In this document: piece after piece, positions 1-5,619 of the stretch
Layout of the letters: each line of letters opens with the position of its first letter
Position numbering within the stretch: the stretch's first letter is position 1
Source of the DNA: Acidimicrobiaceae bacterium
Lineage (GTDB): Bacteria; Actinomycetota; Acidimicrobiia; Acidimicrobiales; Ilumatobacteraceae
Length of the DNA stretch: 11,620 bases
Assembly: GCA_947458565.1 (NCBI GenBank)
Contig: CANGZK010000021.1
Location: forward strand, 1 to 11,620
Reading direction: 5' to 3'
Translations under genes and position numbers: made by a program
Notes under the pieces: model-generated
Databases searched by the model: none
What the model saw: only the letters and a program-made list of their open reading frames with translations
Told to the model about the DNA's origin: nothing

Positions 1-62
1 CAACAACGACGCAGAGTTTTTATGATGTGACGATTTGCATCCAGACTGAGAAATCGCTTGTC

Positions 63-87
63 AAAAAAAATTAGTGAGACCTAACGC
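63..87 (-). terminator. Possible weak rho-independent terminator after the hutD-like gene
   Basis: Read on the minus strand, GTTAG-GTCTCA-CTAAT can form a 5-bp stem (one G-T pair) with a 6-base loop, followed directly by a run of eight T. The second repeat copy offers a similar weak stem just upstream. The stem is short and AT-rich, so termination efficiency is doubtful. Position, orientation and T-tract fit the end of the lipoprotein-hutD transcript. Confidence 0.35.
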
Positions 88-107
88 AAATTAGTGATGC
101 CTAACAC
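68..107. repeat. Two tandem 20-bp direct repeats
   Basis: Copy 1 (68-87) reads AAATTAGTGAGACCTAACGC and copy 2 (88-107) reads AAATTAGTGATGCCTAACAC. They are directly adjacent and match at 17 of 20 positions. Each copy contains a small inverted repeat, TTAG...CTAA, around a 6-base centre. The array starts right next to the stop codon of the hutD-like gene (108-110). It could be a pair of protein binding sites, or two weak hairpins forming part of a terminator. No function can be assigned from sequence alone. Confidence 0.7.
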
Positions 108-632
108 TTAGAACGTTGCGACAATACCTTTGAGTACACGTAACGTGTTCTGCAAATTAGTAAAGAGTGCATCGAGCATTTGCATCTCAGTTTCATCACC
201 GTCCGAAACCACAATTGATGTTGAACCAATTGCAATGGCTACCGAAACATCAGTAACTACTGCATCCGCAGAACTCAGTTGCAATGACCTATGTTTTGCG
301 CCATCCCGCACCATCAAATTAAGCGCTCGCATTGGACCATCAATCAAAGTTGCAAACACCACATCGTCCCCGCGAAATGTCGTGACCGAGCCTGGCTCAC
401 ATCGGTGATCTACCCCATTGATATTGAGGACTACCCCATTGCCGTCGGCAACACAAAACTCTCGAGTCACTCCGGGAAACGATGAAAACGGAACATCTTG
501 CGTAATGTCGGCTGTGGAAAGCCGCCATGTCCAGTCATCAGGAAGCGATCCATCACAAGCAATTTCGTACTGCACCCCAAGGCCATTGCGCCACGGAACC
601 GCAGCACGTTCGGAAGCCCGCTGCACCATCAT
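108..632 (-). CDS. HutD-family cupin-like protein
   Basis: A 174-aa protein recognised as HutD family (Pfam HutD, cupin fold). Conserved family motifs appear in order: VPWRNGLGVQYEIA (about residues 12-25), DWTWRLSTADI (33-43), PFSSFPGVTREF (48-59), a central glycine-rich segment around GNGVVLNINGVDH (64-76), and PMRALNLMVRD (100-110). The length is slightly below the usual 180-200 aa. HutD is often found near histidine-utilisation genes, but its biochemical role is not settled, and no hut gene is visible here, so no pathway is assigned. I chose ATG at 632 because it overlaps the upstream lipoprotein stop as ATGA, indicating translational coupling. ATG at 629 and TTG at 638 are alternatives. 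There is no clear Shine-Dalgarno sequence, which fits coupling. No signal peptide is visible, so the protein is probably cytoplasmic although its partner gene encodes an exported lipoprotein. Confidence 0.82.
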   Translation of the reverse strand: MMVQRASERAAVPWRNGLGVQYEIACDGSLPDDWTWRLSTADITQDVPFSSFPGVTREFCVADGNGVVLNINGVDHRCEPGSVTTFRGDDVVFATLIDGPMRALNLMVRDGAKHRSLQLSSADAVVTDVSVAIAIGSTSIVVSDGDETEMQMLDALFTNLQNTLRVLKGIVATF

Positions 633-1222
633 GGACAATACAGATTGCCCTTCTTTCGAAATACCTGGACTTCGGAAAGTTGCTTCGCTGAGATTCCAAC
701 CACTGTCTCAAGATCCCAACCGCATATCACCGTACTCATCATTTTCGCATTGGTGAAGTCCGCGCCAGCGATTACGGCTCCAGTGAAGTCTGCACTCTCC
801 AGATTTGCTCCTGTGAAGTTTGCGCCAGTGATATTTGCTCGAATGAAGAGGGCCTCATTGAGATCGGCTCTCACAAACTGCGCACCAGCCAGATTGGAAA
901 CACTGAAATCGGTGAACTCAAGTTTGAGTAACGAATAATCGATACCAACGAGGTTCGCAAACTGGCACTTCAGAGTCGTAATACACATGGTGTCGAGGGG
1001 CGGCAAGGTGGTGGTCGTCTCGGGGATTGTTGTTACCGGAACCGTTGTTTCCACAATGATTGGCACTGTTTCTGGCACTGTTGTATCCACTTCGACCAAC
1101 GAGTTGGTGACATCACTTGAAGCGCTTGGGGTGCTGCTCACCGCACAAGCCGAGAGCACCACCAAACCCAGGGCTACCAGCACTCTCGAAGGACGTAAAA
1201 AGAACACTTTGTTGCGTGCCAT
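629..1222 (-). CDS. Pentapeptide-repeat lipoprotein
   Basis: A 197-aa predicted surface lipoprotein. The N-terminus has basic residues, then a hydrophobic stretch (residues 14-23) ending in a lipobox, LSAC, with the lipidated cysteine at 26. Residues about 46-76 form a low-complexity Thr/Val/Pro/Glu linker (TTVPETVP, TTIPETTTTLPP), a style common in Acidimicrobiia exported proteins. Residues about 110-160 contain roughly ten consecutive pentapeptide units of A(N/D)LxX type, such as NLAGA, DLNEA, NITGA, NFTGA, NLESA, DFTGA, expected to fold as a right-handed quadrilateral beta-helix. A short tail with two further cysteines (C167, C196) follows. ATG at 1222 is preferred over an in-frame TTG at 1228: it gives a clean signal sequence and lies 6 bases after a TANNNT -10-like hexamer. 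The stop overlaps the hutD-like start. The function is unknown; a DNA-mimic role like that of cytoplasmic pentapeptide proteins is unlikely for an exported lipoprotein. Confidence 0.82.
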   Translation of the reverse strand: MARNKVFFLRPSRVLVALGLVVLSACAVSSTPSASSDVTNSLVEVDTTVPETVPIIVETTVPVTTIPETTTTLPPLDTMCITTLKCQFANLVGIDYSLLKLEFTDFSVSNLAGAQFVRADLNEALFIRANITGANFTGANLESADFTGAVIAGADFTNAKMMSTVICGWDLETVVGISAKQLSEVQVFRKKGNLYCP

Positions 1223-1228
1223 TAACAA

Positions 1229-1234
1229 ATACTA
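1229..1234 (-). promoter_or_regulatory. Candidate -10 box, leaderless start of the lipoprotein gene
   Basis: On the minus strand TAGTAT lies exactly 6 bases before ATG (1222). This matches the TANNNT -10 consensus of actinobacterial housekeeping promoters and places the expected transcript start on the A of the start codon. No convincing -35 box is seen. The same arrangement recurs before ftsK and the lactonase gene. Confidence 0.4.
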
Positions 1235-1254
1235 CGCCAATCATTGCTACTTTT

Positions 1255-1259
1255 AGAGG
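1255..1259 (+). promoter_or_regulatory. Ribosome binding site of the DDAH-like gene
   Basis: AGAGG lies 3 bases before the ATG at 1263. It supports this start over the overlapping frame that begins at 1244. The spacing is short but usable. The 40-base divergent region (1223-1262) must hold the promoters of both flanking genes; I see no strong plus-strand -35/-10 pair. Confidence 0.5.
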
Positions 1260-1262
1260 CTC

Positions 1263-2129
1263 ATGACTACATCACAAAACGTTCAATGGGGCACCCCCGA
1301 CATGGTTTCACAACTCGAGCGAGTGCTAGTGCGCACGCCGACCACAATTGGAAAATTTGTGGAAGAGGGCTTCTGGCGCCAACCCGACACATCAGCACTG
1401 CTCACCGAGCACAAATCTTTTACTGAACTTCTAGAAAGTCTTGGATGCACCGTTGATCTTGCAGCATCAGTTGACGGACTCGTCGACGCTGTTTATATGC
1501 ATGACCCAATGATCATGACGCCACATGGTGCAATCTTGTTGCGTATGGCAAAGCCTGTGCGTTCACCAGAGCCTGCCGAATTTCGCAAAGATCTTGAAAG
1601 GCTTGGCGTACCCATCTTGGGGCAACTCACCGACCCAGCGTTTGCTGACGGTGGAGACAAAGTTTGGCTTGATGCAAAGACGCTCTTGATTGGTCATGGT
1701 TACCGCACTAATCAGGCCGGTATTGACCAAGTGCGCGCATTGCTTGCACCACACGGCGTTGATGTTTTCTCGTTTGATCTTCCGCACTATGAAGGACCAA
1801 GCGCAGTGCTTCACCTCATGAGCGTGCTCTCTCCTATCGCTCACGATAAAGCTGTTGTATACGAACCACTCGCACCTGTGCGGTTGCTGCAATTTCTTGA
1901 ATCACGTGGAATCTCGTGGTTTAGCGTGAGCGAAAAAGAGATGCTTACTCAGGGCAGCAATATTTTGACGATTCGTCCAAACGTTGTTGTACTCGCTGCA
2001 GGCAACCCAGTCATCGAGGCCCAGTTACGTGCCGCAGGAGTCGAAGTACATCTCTTTAATGGCGACAACGTGGCGGTCAAGGGTGACGGTGGACCAACAT
2101 GTCTCACTGCCCCGCTACTGAGAGTCTGA
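1263..2129 (+). CDS. DDAH/arginine-deiminase superfamily amidinohydrolase
   Basis: A 288-aa protein of the guanidino-modifying enzyme superfamily (dimethylargininase, arginine deiminase, amidinotransferase). These enzymes attack a guanidinium carbon through a cysteine, typically releasing citrulline plus an amine or ammonia. Visible elements are: opening strand ERVLVRTP (19-26); MHDP (79-82), giving the substrate-binding Asp 81; FADGGD (127-132), equivalent to the family EGGD motif; His 184 in AVLHLMSVLS; GSNIL (231-235); and the nucleophile Cys 280 in GDGGPTCLT. Length fits DDAH (about 250-290 aa) rather than the longer arginine deiminases (about 400 aa). Canonical DDAH has Glu-Asp where this protein has His 80-Asp 81, so the substrate is uncertain; dimethylarginine, arginine and another guanidino compound are all possible. 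It is the only plus-strand gene in the window, is divergent from the lipoprotein gene, and ends 4 bases from the convergent 37-aa gene. No arginine-pathway gene is adjacent. The protein is probably cytoplasmic. Confidence 0.82.
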   Translation: MTTSQNVQWGTPDMVSQLERVLVRTPTTIGKFVEEGFWRQPDTSALLTEHKSFTELLESLGCTVDLAASVDGLVDAVYMHDPMIMTPHGAILLRMAKPVRSPEPAEFRKDLERLGVPILGQLTDPAFADGGDKVWLDAKTLLIGHGYRTNQAGIDQVRALLAPHGVDVFSFDLPHYEGPSAVLHLMSVLSPIAHDKAVVYEPLAPVRLLQFLESRGISWFSVSEKEMLTQGSNILTIRPNVVVLAAGNPVIEAQLRAAGVEVHLFNGDNVAVKGDGGPTCLTAPLLRV

Positions 2130-2133
2130 CGCG

Positions 2134-2247
2134 TTATTTTGAGCGTTCGGCAAAGGCTTTAAATGAAGCCATTCCGTACAACAGTGCGCCAGTCATAACG
2201 ATAAAAAATATGACGCTGCCAAAACCAAACAATGCTGCTTGAGACAT
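2134..2247 (-). CDS. Single-span membrane microprotein, 37 aa
   Basis: A small gene encoding 37 residues, beginning MSQAALFGFGSV and ending AFAERSK. Residues about 4-26 form one hydrophobic span rich in Phe, Gly, Val and Ile; the C-terminus is charged (Lys, Glu, Arg, Lys). Support for it being real: a good ribosome binding site (AAAGGA, 10 bases upstream), a start 3 bases after the stop of another small membrane-protein gene, co-orientation, and a protein-like composition. It ends 4 bases from the convergent DDAH-like gene. I do not recognise the family. Single-span proteins of this size often act as accessory subunits of transporters or respiratory complexes, but nothing here shows a partner other than the upstream 62-aa protein. 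Confidence 0.65.
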   Translation of the reverse strand: MSQAALFGFGSVIFFIVMTGALLYGMASFKAFAERSK

Positions 2248-2250
2248 AAT

Positions 2251-2439
2251 TTATTCGTCCTTTGATCCTGCAAGAAGAAAAGCACCAAGCGCCAAAATTG
2301 ATGGCACCCACACGCCAACGTAAATTCCGTTCAATCGATCGGTTATTTCTTCACCACTGAAGTACAGAAAAACACTCATCGCCAAACTGGCAGCGGCTGC
2401 CAGAAGGGTTGTTGCTTTCAAGATTTGTTTTGGGTTCAT
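2251..2439 (-). CDS. Two-span small membrane protein, 62 aa
   Basis: A 62-aa protein starting MNPKQILKATT. The first hydrophobic span is about residues 7-26 (Ala/Leu-rich, ending FLYF), followed by a short polar loop GEEITDRLNG, then a second span about 35-57 (YVGVWVPSILALGAFLLAG), and a charged tail SKDE. The frame remains open upstream to ATG 2478 and TTG 2484. I prefer ATG 2439 because it gives a compact membrane protein with basic residues near the N-terminus and because a plausible promoter covers the upstream alternatives. GGGG sits very close to the ATG, so the ribosome binding site is weak. The gene lies 59 bases after the cinA stop and is followed after 3 bases by the 37-aa gene. I cannot name the family with confidence. 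Confidence 0.65.
   Translation of the reverse strand: MNPKQILKATTLLAAAASLAMSVFLYFSGEEITDRLNGIYVGVWVPSILALGAFLLAGSKDE
2258..2263 (-). promoter_or_regulatory. Ribosome binding site of the 37-aa gene
   Basis: AAAGGA on the minus strand lies within the last codons of the 62-aa gene, 10 bases before the ATG at 2247. It is the main evidence that the very short downstream frame is translated. Confidence 0.5.
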
Positions 2440-2456
2440 ACCCCATTGTCTCACAT

Positions 2457-2484
2457 TTATTACTAAGTAACCAGCCATGCTCAA
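2457..2484 (-). promoter_or_regulatory. Candidate promoter of the small membrane-protein pair
   Basis: TTGAGC (2484-2479) and TAATAA (2462-2457) are separated by 16 bases on the minus strand, between the cinA stop and the 62-aa gene. The predicted transcript start falls about 12-16 bases before ATG 2439, excluding the upstream alternative starts. Moderate consensus match only; read-through from cinA is also possible. Confidence 0.35.
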
Positions 2485-2498
2485 TCTCGCCCAAACCC

Positions 2499-3737
2499 CT
2501 AAATGGTGCGAATGTGGCGGCGTAAAAAGTCAAGCGAGCTAATCACCGAGAGTTGGCGCATCTGATCGCGTACGGCCGGCAACGCAAATGTTGTCGAAGC
2601 TGTGGTGCCATCTGGCAAACACACGCCGACACACAAGGTTCCGGGCTTGACACCTTCTTGCGATGCTGGCCCTGCGACGCCCGTTAAAGCAAGCCCGACA
2701 CTTGCGCCAAGCACTTTGCATGCGCCTACTGCCATCTCGATCGCAGCTTCCTCATTCACAACCATGTCGCTTTTTACTCCGAGTACTGAATGTTTGACCT
2801 CGGTTGCATAGGAGACAACCCCACCACGTAACACTTCGCTAGCGCCTTCAATGCCAGTGAGGCGTCCTGCCACTAAACCTCCAGTAACCGACTCGGCCAA
2901 TCCAAGAGTGAGCCCACGTTCTCGCAACATTTGCAACACAACAGATTCCATGGTGTCTGTGTCGATGCCAAACACAATGTCGCCAATGGCGGCGCGAACT
3001 GTCTCTTCCCACTTATCCAAGATTGCTACGACTTCGGCTTGTGTGGAAGATTTTGCCGTGAGTCGAACTTTGATGCCTTCCCACCCACTAGCCAAGAACG
3101 CGAGAGTTGGATTACCTACGCCCTCGAGTTGCTCAATCACTCCAAAAAGACGCTCATTCAACCCACTCTCGCTCTCGCCCCACGTGCGCAACACACGACT
3201 CGAGATCACCGAAGCAGAACCAGACCGCACCAACAAGTCCGGCAAGATTGCGCGTTCAAACATTTCGTACAGTTCGTACGGCACTCCTGGCACTGCATAA
3301 ATCACTTTGTCGCCAACTGGACAGATCAACCCCGGTGCAGTGCCGCGCCGTTGCTCGATAATGGCAGCACCTTTGGGCACCATGGCCTGACGCATATTGA
3401 TCTCGGGCATGCGTCGATTGCGTGAGGCAAACATCTCGGAGATCGCCATGCCTACGTCGTCGTTAAATTCGAGTTCTACACCCATGATTTCTGCAATTGC
3501 TTCGCGCGTAATGTCATCGTGCGTTGGCCCAAGACCTCCACAAATGATGACAGCGTCTGCGTCGGCAAGTGTTGAGCGAATTGCTTTCACCATGCGTTCA
3601 AGGTTGTCGCCCACTTTGACCTGCAAGCACGAGTCGATACCAGCAGCCGACAGTTGCTCTCCTAGCCAAGCCGAGTTTGTGTCAACAATCTGCCCGAGCA
3701 ACAACTCGGTGCCAATAGCAACGACGTCGCAACGCAT
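2499..3737 (-). CDS. cinA: CinA: competence/damage-inducible protein with nicotinamide-nucleotide amidase domain
   Basis: A 412-aa full-length CinA with both domains. The N-terminal MoCF-like domain (about 1-170) shows AIGTELLLGQIVDTN (7-21), CGGLGPTHDD (66-75), GTAPG (132-136) and PGVPYEL (150-156); in characterised homologues this domain hydrolyses pyrophosphate bonds such as those of ADP-ribose or NAD-type nucleotides. The C-terminal PncC-like domain (about 262-412) shows LAESVTGG (280-287), GGVVSYATEVK (305-315) and LTGVAGP (351-357); PncC deamidates nicotinamide mononucleotide for pyridine nucleotide recycling. The PncC motif is often AESCTGG; here Val replaces Cys while the Ser and Gly residues are kept, so loss of activity is not implied. 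It starts 3 bases after the pgsA stop. In many actinobacteria cinA also follows pgsA and precedes clgR or recA, but here small membrane-protein genes follow instead. Confidence 0.95.
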   Translation of the reverse strand: MRCDVVAIGTELLLGQIVDTNSAWLGEQLSAAGIDSCLQVKVGDNLERMVKAIRSTLADADAVIICGGLGPTHDDITREAIAEIMGVELEFNDDVGMAISEMFASRNRRMPEINMRQAMVPKGAAIIEQRRGTAPGLICPVGDKVIYAVPGVPYELYEMFERAILPDLLVRSGSASVISSRVLRTWGESESGLNERLFGVIEQLEGVGNPTLAFLASGWEGIKVRLTAKSSTQAEVVAILDKWEETVRAAIGDIVFGIDTDTMESVVLQMLRERGLTLGLAESVTGGLVAGRLTGIEGASEVLRGGVVSYATEVKHSVLGVKSDMVVNEEAAIEMAVGACKVLGASVGLALTGVAGPASQEGVKPGTLCVGVCLPDGTTASTTFALPAVRDQMRQLSVISSLDFLRRHIRTI

Positions 3738-3740
3738 TGC

Positions 3741-4292
3741 TTAAGCCTGCTTGCGAGCTTTAAATGCGGCTGCACCGTATTGCAGGCCGCTGTACAACGT
3801 GAGCGCCGTGGCGATTGCAAGCGAACCTTTGGCAAGATAGTTGTAATCGGCGGCACTCAACGGCAACACCGCAAACCCAACCGATACTTGCTGAGCAAAG
3901 GTCTTGAATTTTGCAGCCTTGCTTGCAGGCACGCTCACACCTTTGGCGCCAGCAAATACGCGATATAAACTGATGGCAATTTCGCGCGCCGCAATCAACC
4001 CAACAAGCCACGGATTGAACATGCCACGGCTGACCAAAATAAACATCGAGCCAAGCACACAAACTTTGTCGGCCAATGGGTCTAGAAATGCCCCGCTGCG
4101 AGTTGTGCCGTGCTTACGCGCAAGCTGACCATCCACCAGATCGCTCAGACACAGCAAAAACCACAATCCGGTTGCGACCCACGATCCAACATTGTCTGTC
4201 GGAATAATTGCAAACATCAACGGCGAAATCAACAATCGACCAACTGTGACAGCGTTAGCCCACGTGCGAATAGCGCTCGGATCAACTGGCAT
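3741..4292 (-). CDS. pgsA: CDP-diacylglycerol-glycerol-3-phosphate 3-phosphatidyltransferase-like protein
   Basis: A 183-aa integral membrane enzyme of the CDP-alcohol phosphatidyltransferase family. The signature D-x2-DG-x2-AR...G-x3-D-x3-D lies at residues 51-75, with D51, D54, G55, A58, R59, G67, D71 and D75 all present; these bind the divalent metal and the CDP moiety. Several hydrophobic spans surround it (roughly 14-30, 37-50, 77-87, 93-111, 135-150, 156-170). The likely role is phosphatidylglycerophosphate synthesis from CDP-diacylglycerol and glycerol-3-phosphate, the committed step to phosphatidylglycerol and cardiolipin. Another CDP-alcohol acceptor cannot be excluded from sequence. 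Seven residues separate AR from the next G, one fewer than the common eight. It sits between rimO (2-base gap) and cinA (3-base gap), the usual actinobacterial position for a pgsA paralogue. Confidence 0.9.
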   Translation of the reverse strand: MPVDPSAIRTWANAVTVGRLLISPLMFAIIPTDNVGSWVATGLWFLLCLSDLVDGQLARKHGTTRSGAFLDPLADKVCVLGSMFILVSRGMFNPWLVGLIAAREIAISLYRVFAGAKGVSVPASKAAKFKTFAQQVSVGFAVLPLSAADYNYLAKGSLAIATALTLYSGLQYGAAAFKARKQA

Positions 4293-4294
4293 GA

Positions 4295-5599
4295 TTAAAA
4301 ATCTCCTTGCTCATCATCACTATCTTCCACCGAGCTTCCCTCGGCAACCAAATCGGGCCCCATTGCATCGACAATCATCACATTCGCAAACTCCCCAACA
4401 GGCAAGTCACGACTCACGTGCACAATGCCATCAATGGATGGCGCTTCCCAATGGGTGCGTCCAATACCCACCTCGTCAACAAGCACCTCGAGGGTTCGGC
4501 CAATAAGCGCATCGCGTCGAACCGCAGTGATGCTGTCCTGCATCTCTCGTAGTTCAGCGATTCGCTCGTTCATGAGTTCGGTTGGCACATGATCAGGCAG
4601 CGTCATCGCATGCGTGCCTTCTTCAGGGCTGAAAGTAAAGAATCCGCACCAATCCAGCTGTGCATCTTCTACGAACTGCAGCAACTGGTCGTGGTCTTCC
4701 TCGGTTTCGCCTGGGTATCCAACGATGAAGTTGCTTCGAAAAGCTGCGTCAGGAGACAGCGCGCGAATGTCGTTGATGCGCTTCAAGAAGCGCTCTCCAT
4801 CGCCCCACCTGCGCATGCGACGCAGATGAGTCTTGCTTACATGCTGCAGTGACAGGTCGAAGTACGGCACACCGGTTTCAAGAATTGCTGCGATCAATTC
4901 ATCGCTCAAGTCACTGGGGTACAGATACAGCAATCGAGTGCGCTTCACTTTGGCAGCAACGGCCCTCACGAGTGGAACAATCGAACCAGCACCGAGCTCA
5001 CCTGGGCGATCTTTGCCGTAACTTGCAAGATCTTGCGCGATTAGCACGATCTCTTTTGCGCCTAGCTCGTCCACTTCATGCAAGATCTGAGAAATATCAC
5101 GACTGCGTTGCGGACCTCTAAAACTTGGGATCGCACAGAAACCACAATTGCGATCGCATCCTTCTGCAATTTTTACATAGGCCCAAGGATCAGTGCTCTT
5201 TGGTCGTGGCAAGTTGAGCAGATCAAACGAAGGGATTGGCGCAGCCGAAATGGAAATTGGTTTGCGGCCCATCTGCACGGGCACACCGAATCCTGCAACT
5301 TGATCTACTTCGGGCAGTGCCTCCGCGAGTTCTGCCCCATAACGCTCGGCCATACAGCCAGTAACAACGAGCCTTGCTCCATCTTTGCGTTGCGCCCCGA
5401 GCGCGAGCACAGTATCAATACTTTCTTTCCGCGCATCTTCGATGAATGCACAGGTGTTTACAACCACCAAGTCTGCAAGTGTCGGGTCGTCAGTGGCAAT
5501 CAACCCATCAGCGAGCAATGTGCCGACAATTTTGTCCGAATCGACATCGTTCTTTGGACAGCCAAGCGTCTCGACATAAAAACGTTGCTGCACAAGCAT
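4295..5599 (-). CDS. rimO: Ribosomal protein S12 methylthiotransferase RimO
   Basis: A 434-aa radical-SAM methylthiotransferase that adds a methylthio group to the conserved aspartate of ribosomal protein S12 (Asp 89 in E. coli). The N-terminal MTTase domain carries three cluster-binding cysteines: LGCPKN (C14), NTCAF (C50) and TGCMAERY (C82). The radical-SAM motif CxxxCxxC is C148, C152 and C155 in EGCDRNCGFCAIPSFRG. The LQHVS...LRRMRR segment and NFIVGYPGET are typical of the family, and a TRAM domain occupies about 364-420. A short acidic tail (EDSDDEQGDF) ends the protein. The LGCPKN form favours RimO over MiaB. ATG 5599 is chosen, with AGG five bases upstream; a TTG at 5602 would add one residue. 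It begins 20 bases from the lactonase stop and ends 2 bases before pgsA, so co-transcription is likely. Confidence 0.95.
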   Translation of the reverse strand: MLVQQRFYVETLGCPKNDVDSDKIVGTLLADGLIATDDPTLADLVVVNTCAFIEDARKESIDTVLALGAQRKDGARLVVTGCMAERYGAELAEALPEVDQVAGFGVPVQMGRKPISISAAPIPSFDLLNLPRPKSTDPWAYVKIAEGCDRNCGFCAIPSFRGPQRSRDISQILHEVDELGAKEIVLIAQDLASYGKDRPGELGAGSIVPLVRAVAAKVKRTRLLYLYPSDLSDELIAAILETGVPYFDLSLQHVSKTHLRRMRRWGDGERFLKRINDIRALSPDAAFRSNFIVGYPGETEEDHDQLLQFVEDAQLDWCGFFTFSPEEGTHAMTLPDHVPTELMNERIAELREMQDSITAVRRDALIGRTLEVLVDEVGIGRTHWEAPSIDGIVHVSRDLPVGEFANVMIVDAMGPDLVAEGSSVEDSDDEQGDF

Positions 5600-5619
5600 C
5601 AAGCCTAGTGCTCGCCTGT

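Larger units (their letters stand above)
1..107. other. Left-edge intergenic stretch downstream of the hutD-like gene
   Basis: No gene can be supported here. Plus-strand frames close at stops around 23-30 and 72-74, so the 3' end of a plus-strand gene from outside the window could reach in, but the pieces are too short to judge. On the minus strand, the stretch immediately downstream of the hutD-like stop holds two 20-bp direct repeats (68-107) and then a run of eight T (63-70 read on the minus strand). Beyond that is a TTGACA hexamer (64-59, minus) with no good -10 partner. Confidence 0.5.

Noticed and set aside
58..87. Plus-strand TTGTCA with a TAACGC downstream, a possible promoter
   Set aside because: Poor -10 match, and it would only transcribe antisense into the hutD-like gene.
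411..441. Direct repeat CTACCCCATTG, resembling the ftsK upstream units
   Set aside because: Both copies encode Asn-Gly-Val in the hutD-like protein, so they are explained by coding sequence; the palindromic core is absent.
987..1256. Plus-strand Val/Thr/Ser-rich open frame
   Set aside because: It is the complement of the repetitive linker of the lipoprotein gene, which has a lipobox and pentapeptide repeats; the low complexity explains the open frame.
2440..2484. N-terminal extension of the 62-aa membrane protein to ATG 2478 or TTG 2484
   Set aside because: The extension overlaps a plausible promoter and adds no recognisable feature, though it cannot be fully excluded.
5078..5608. Plus-strand 176-aa open frame opposite rimO
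   Set aside because: It mirrors the rimO radical-SAM region, has no recognisable domain, and no promoter or ribosome binding site supports it.
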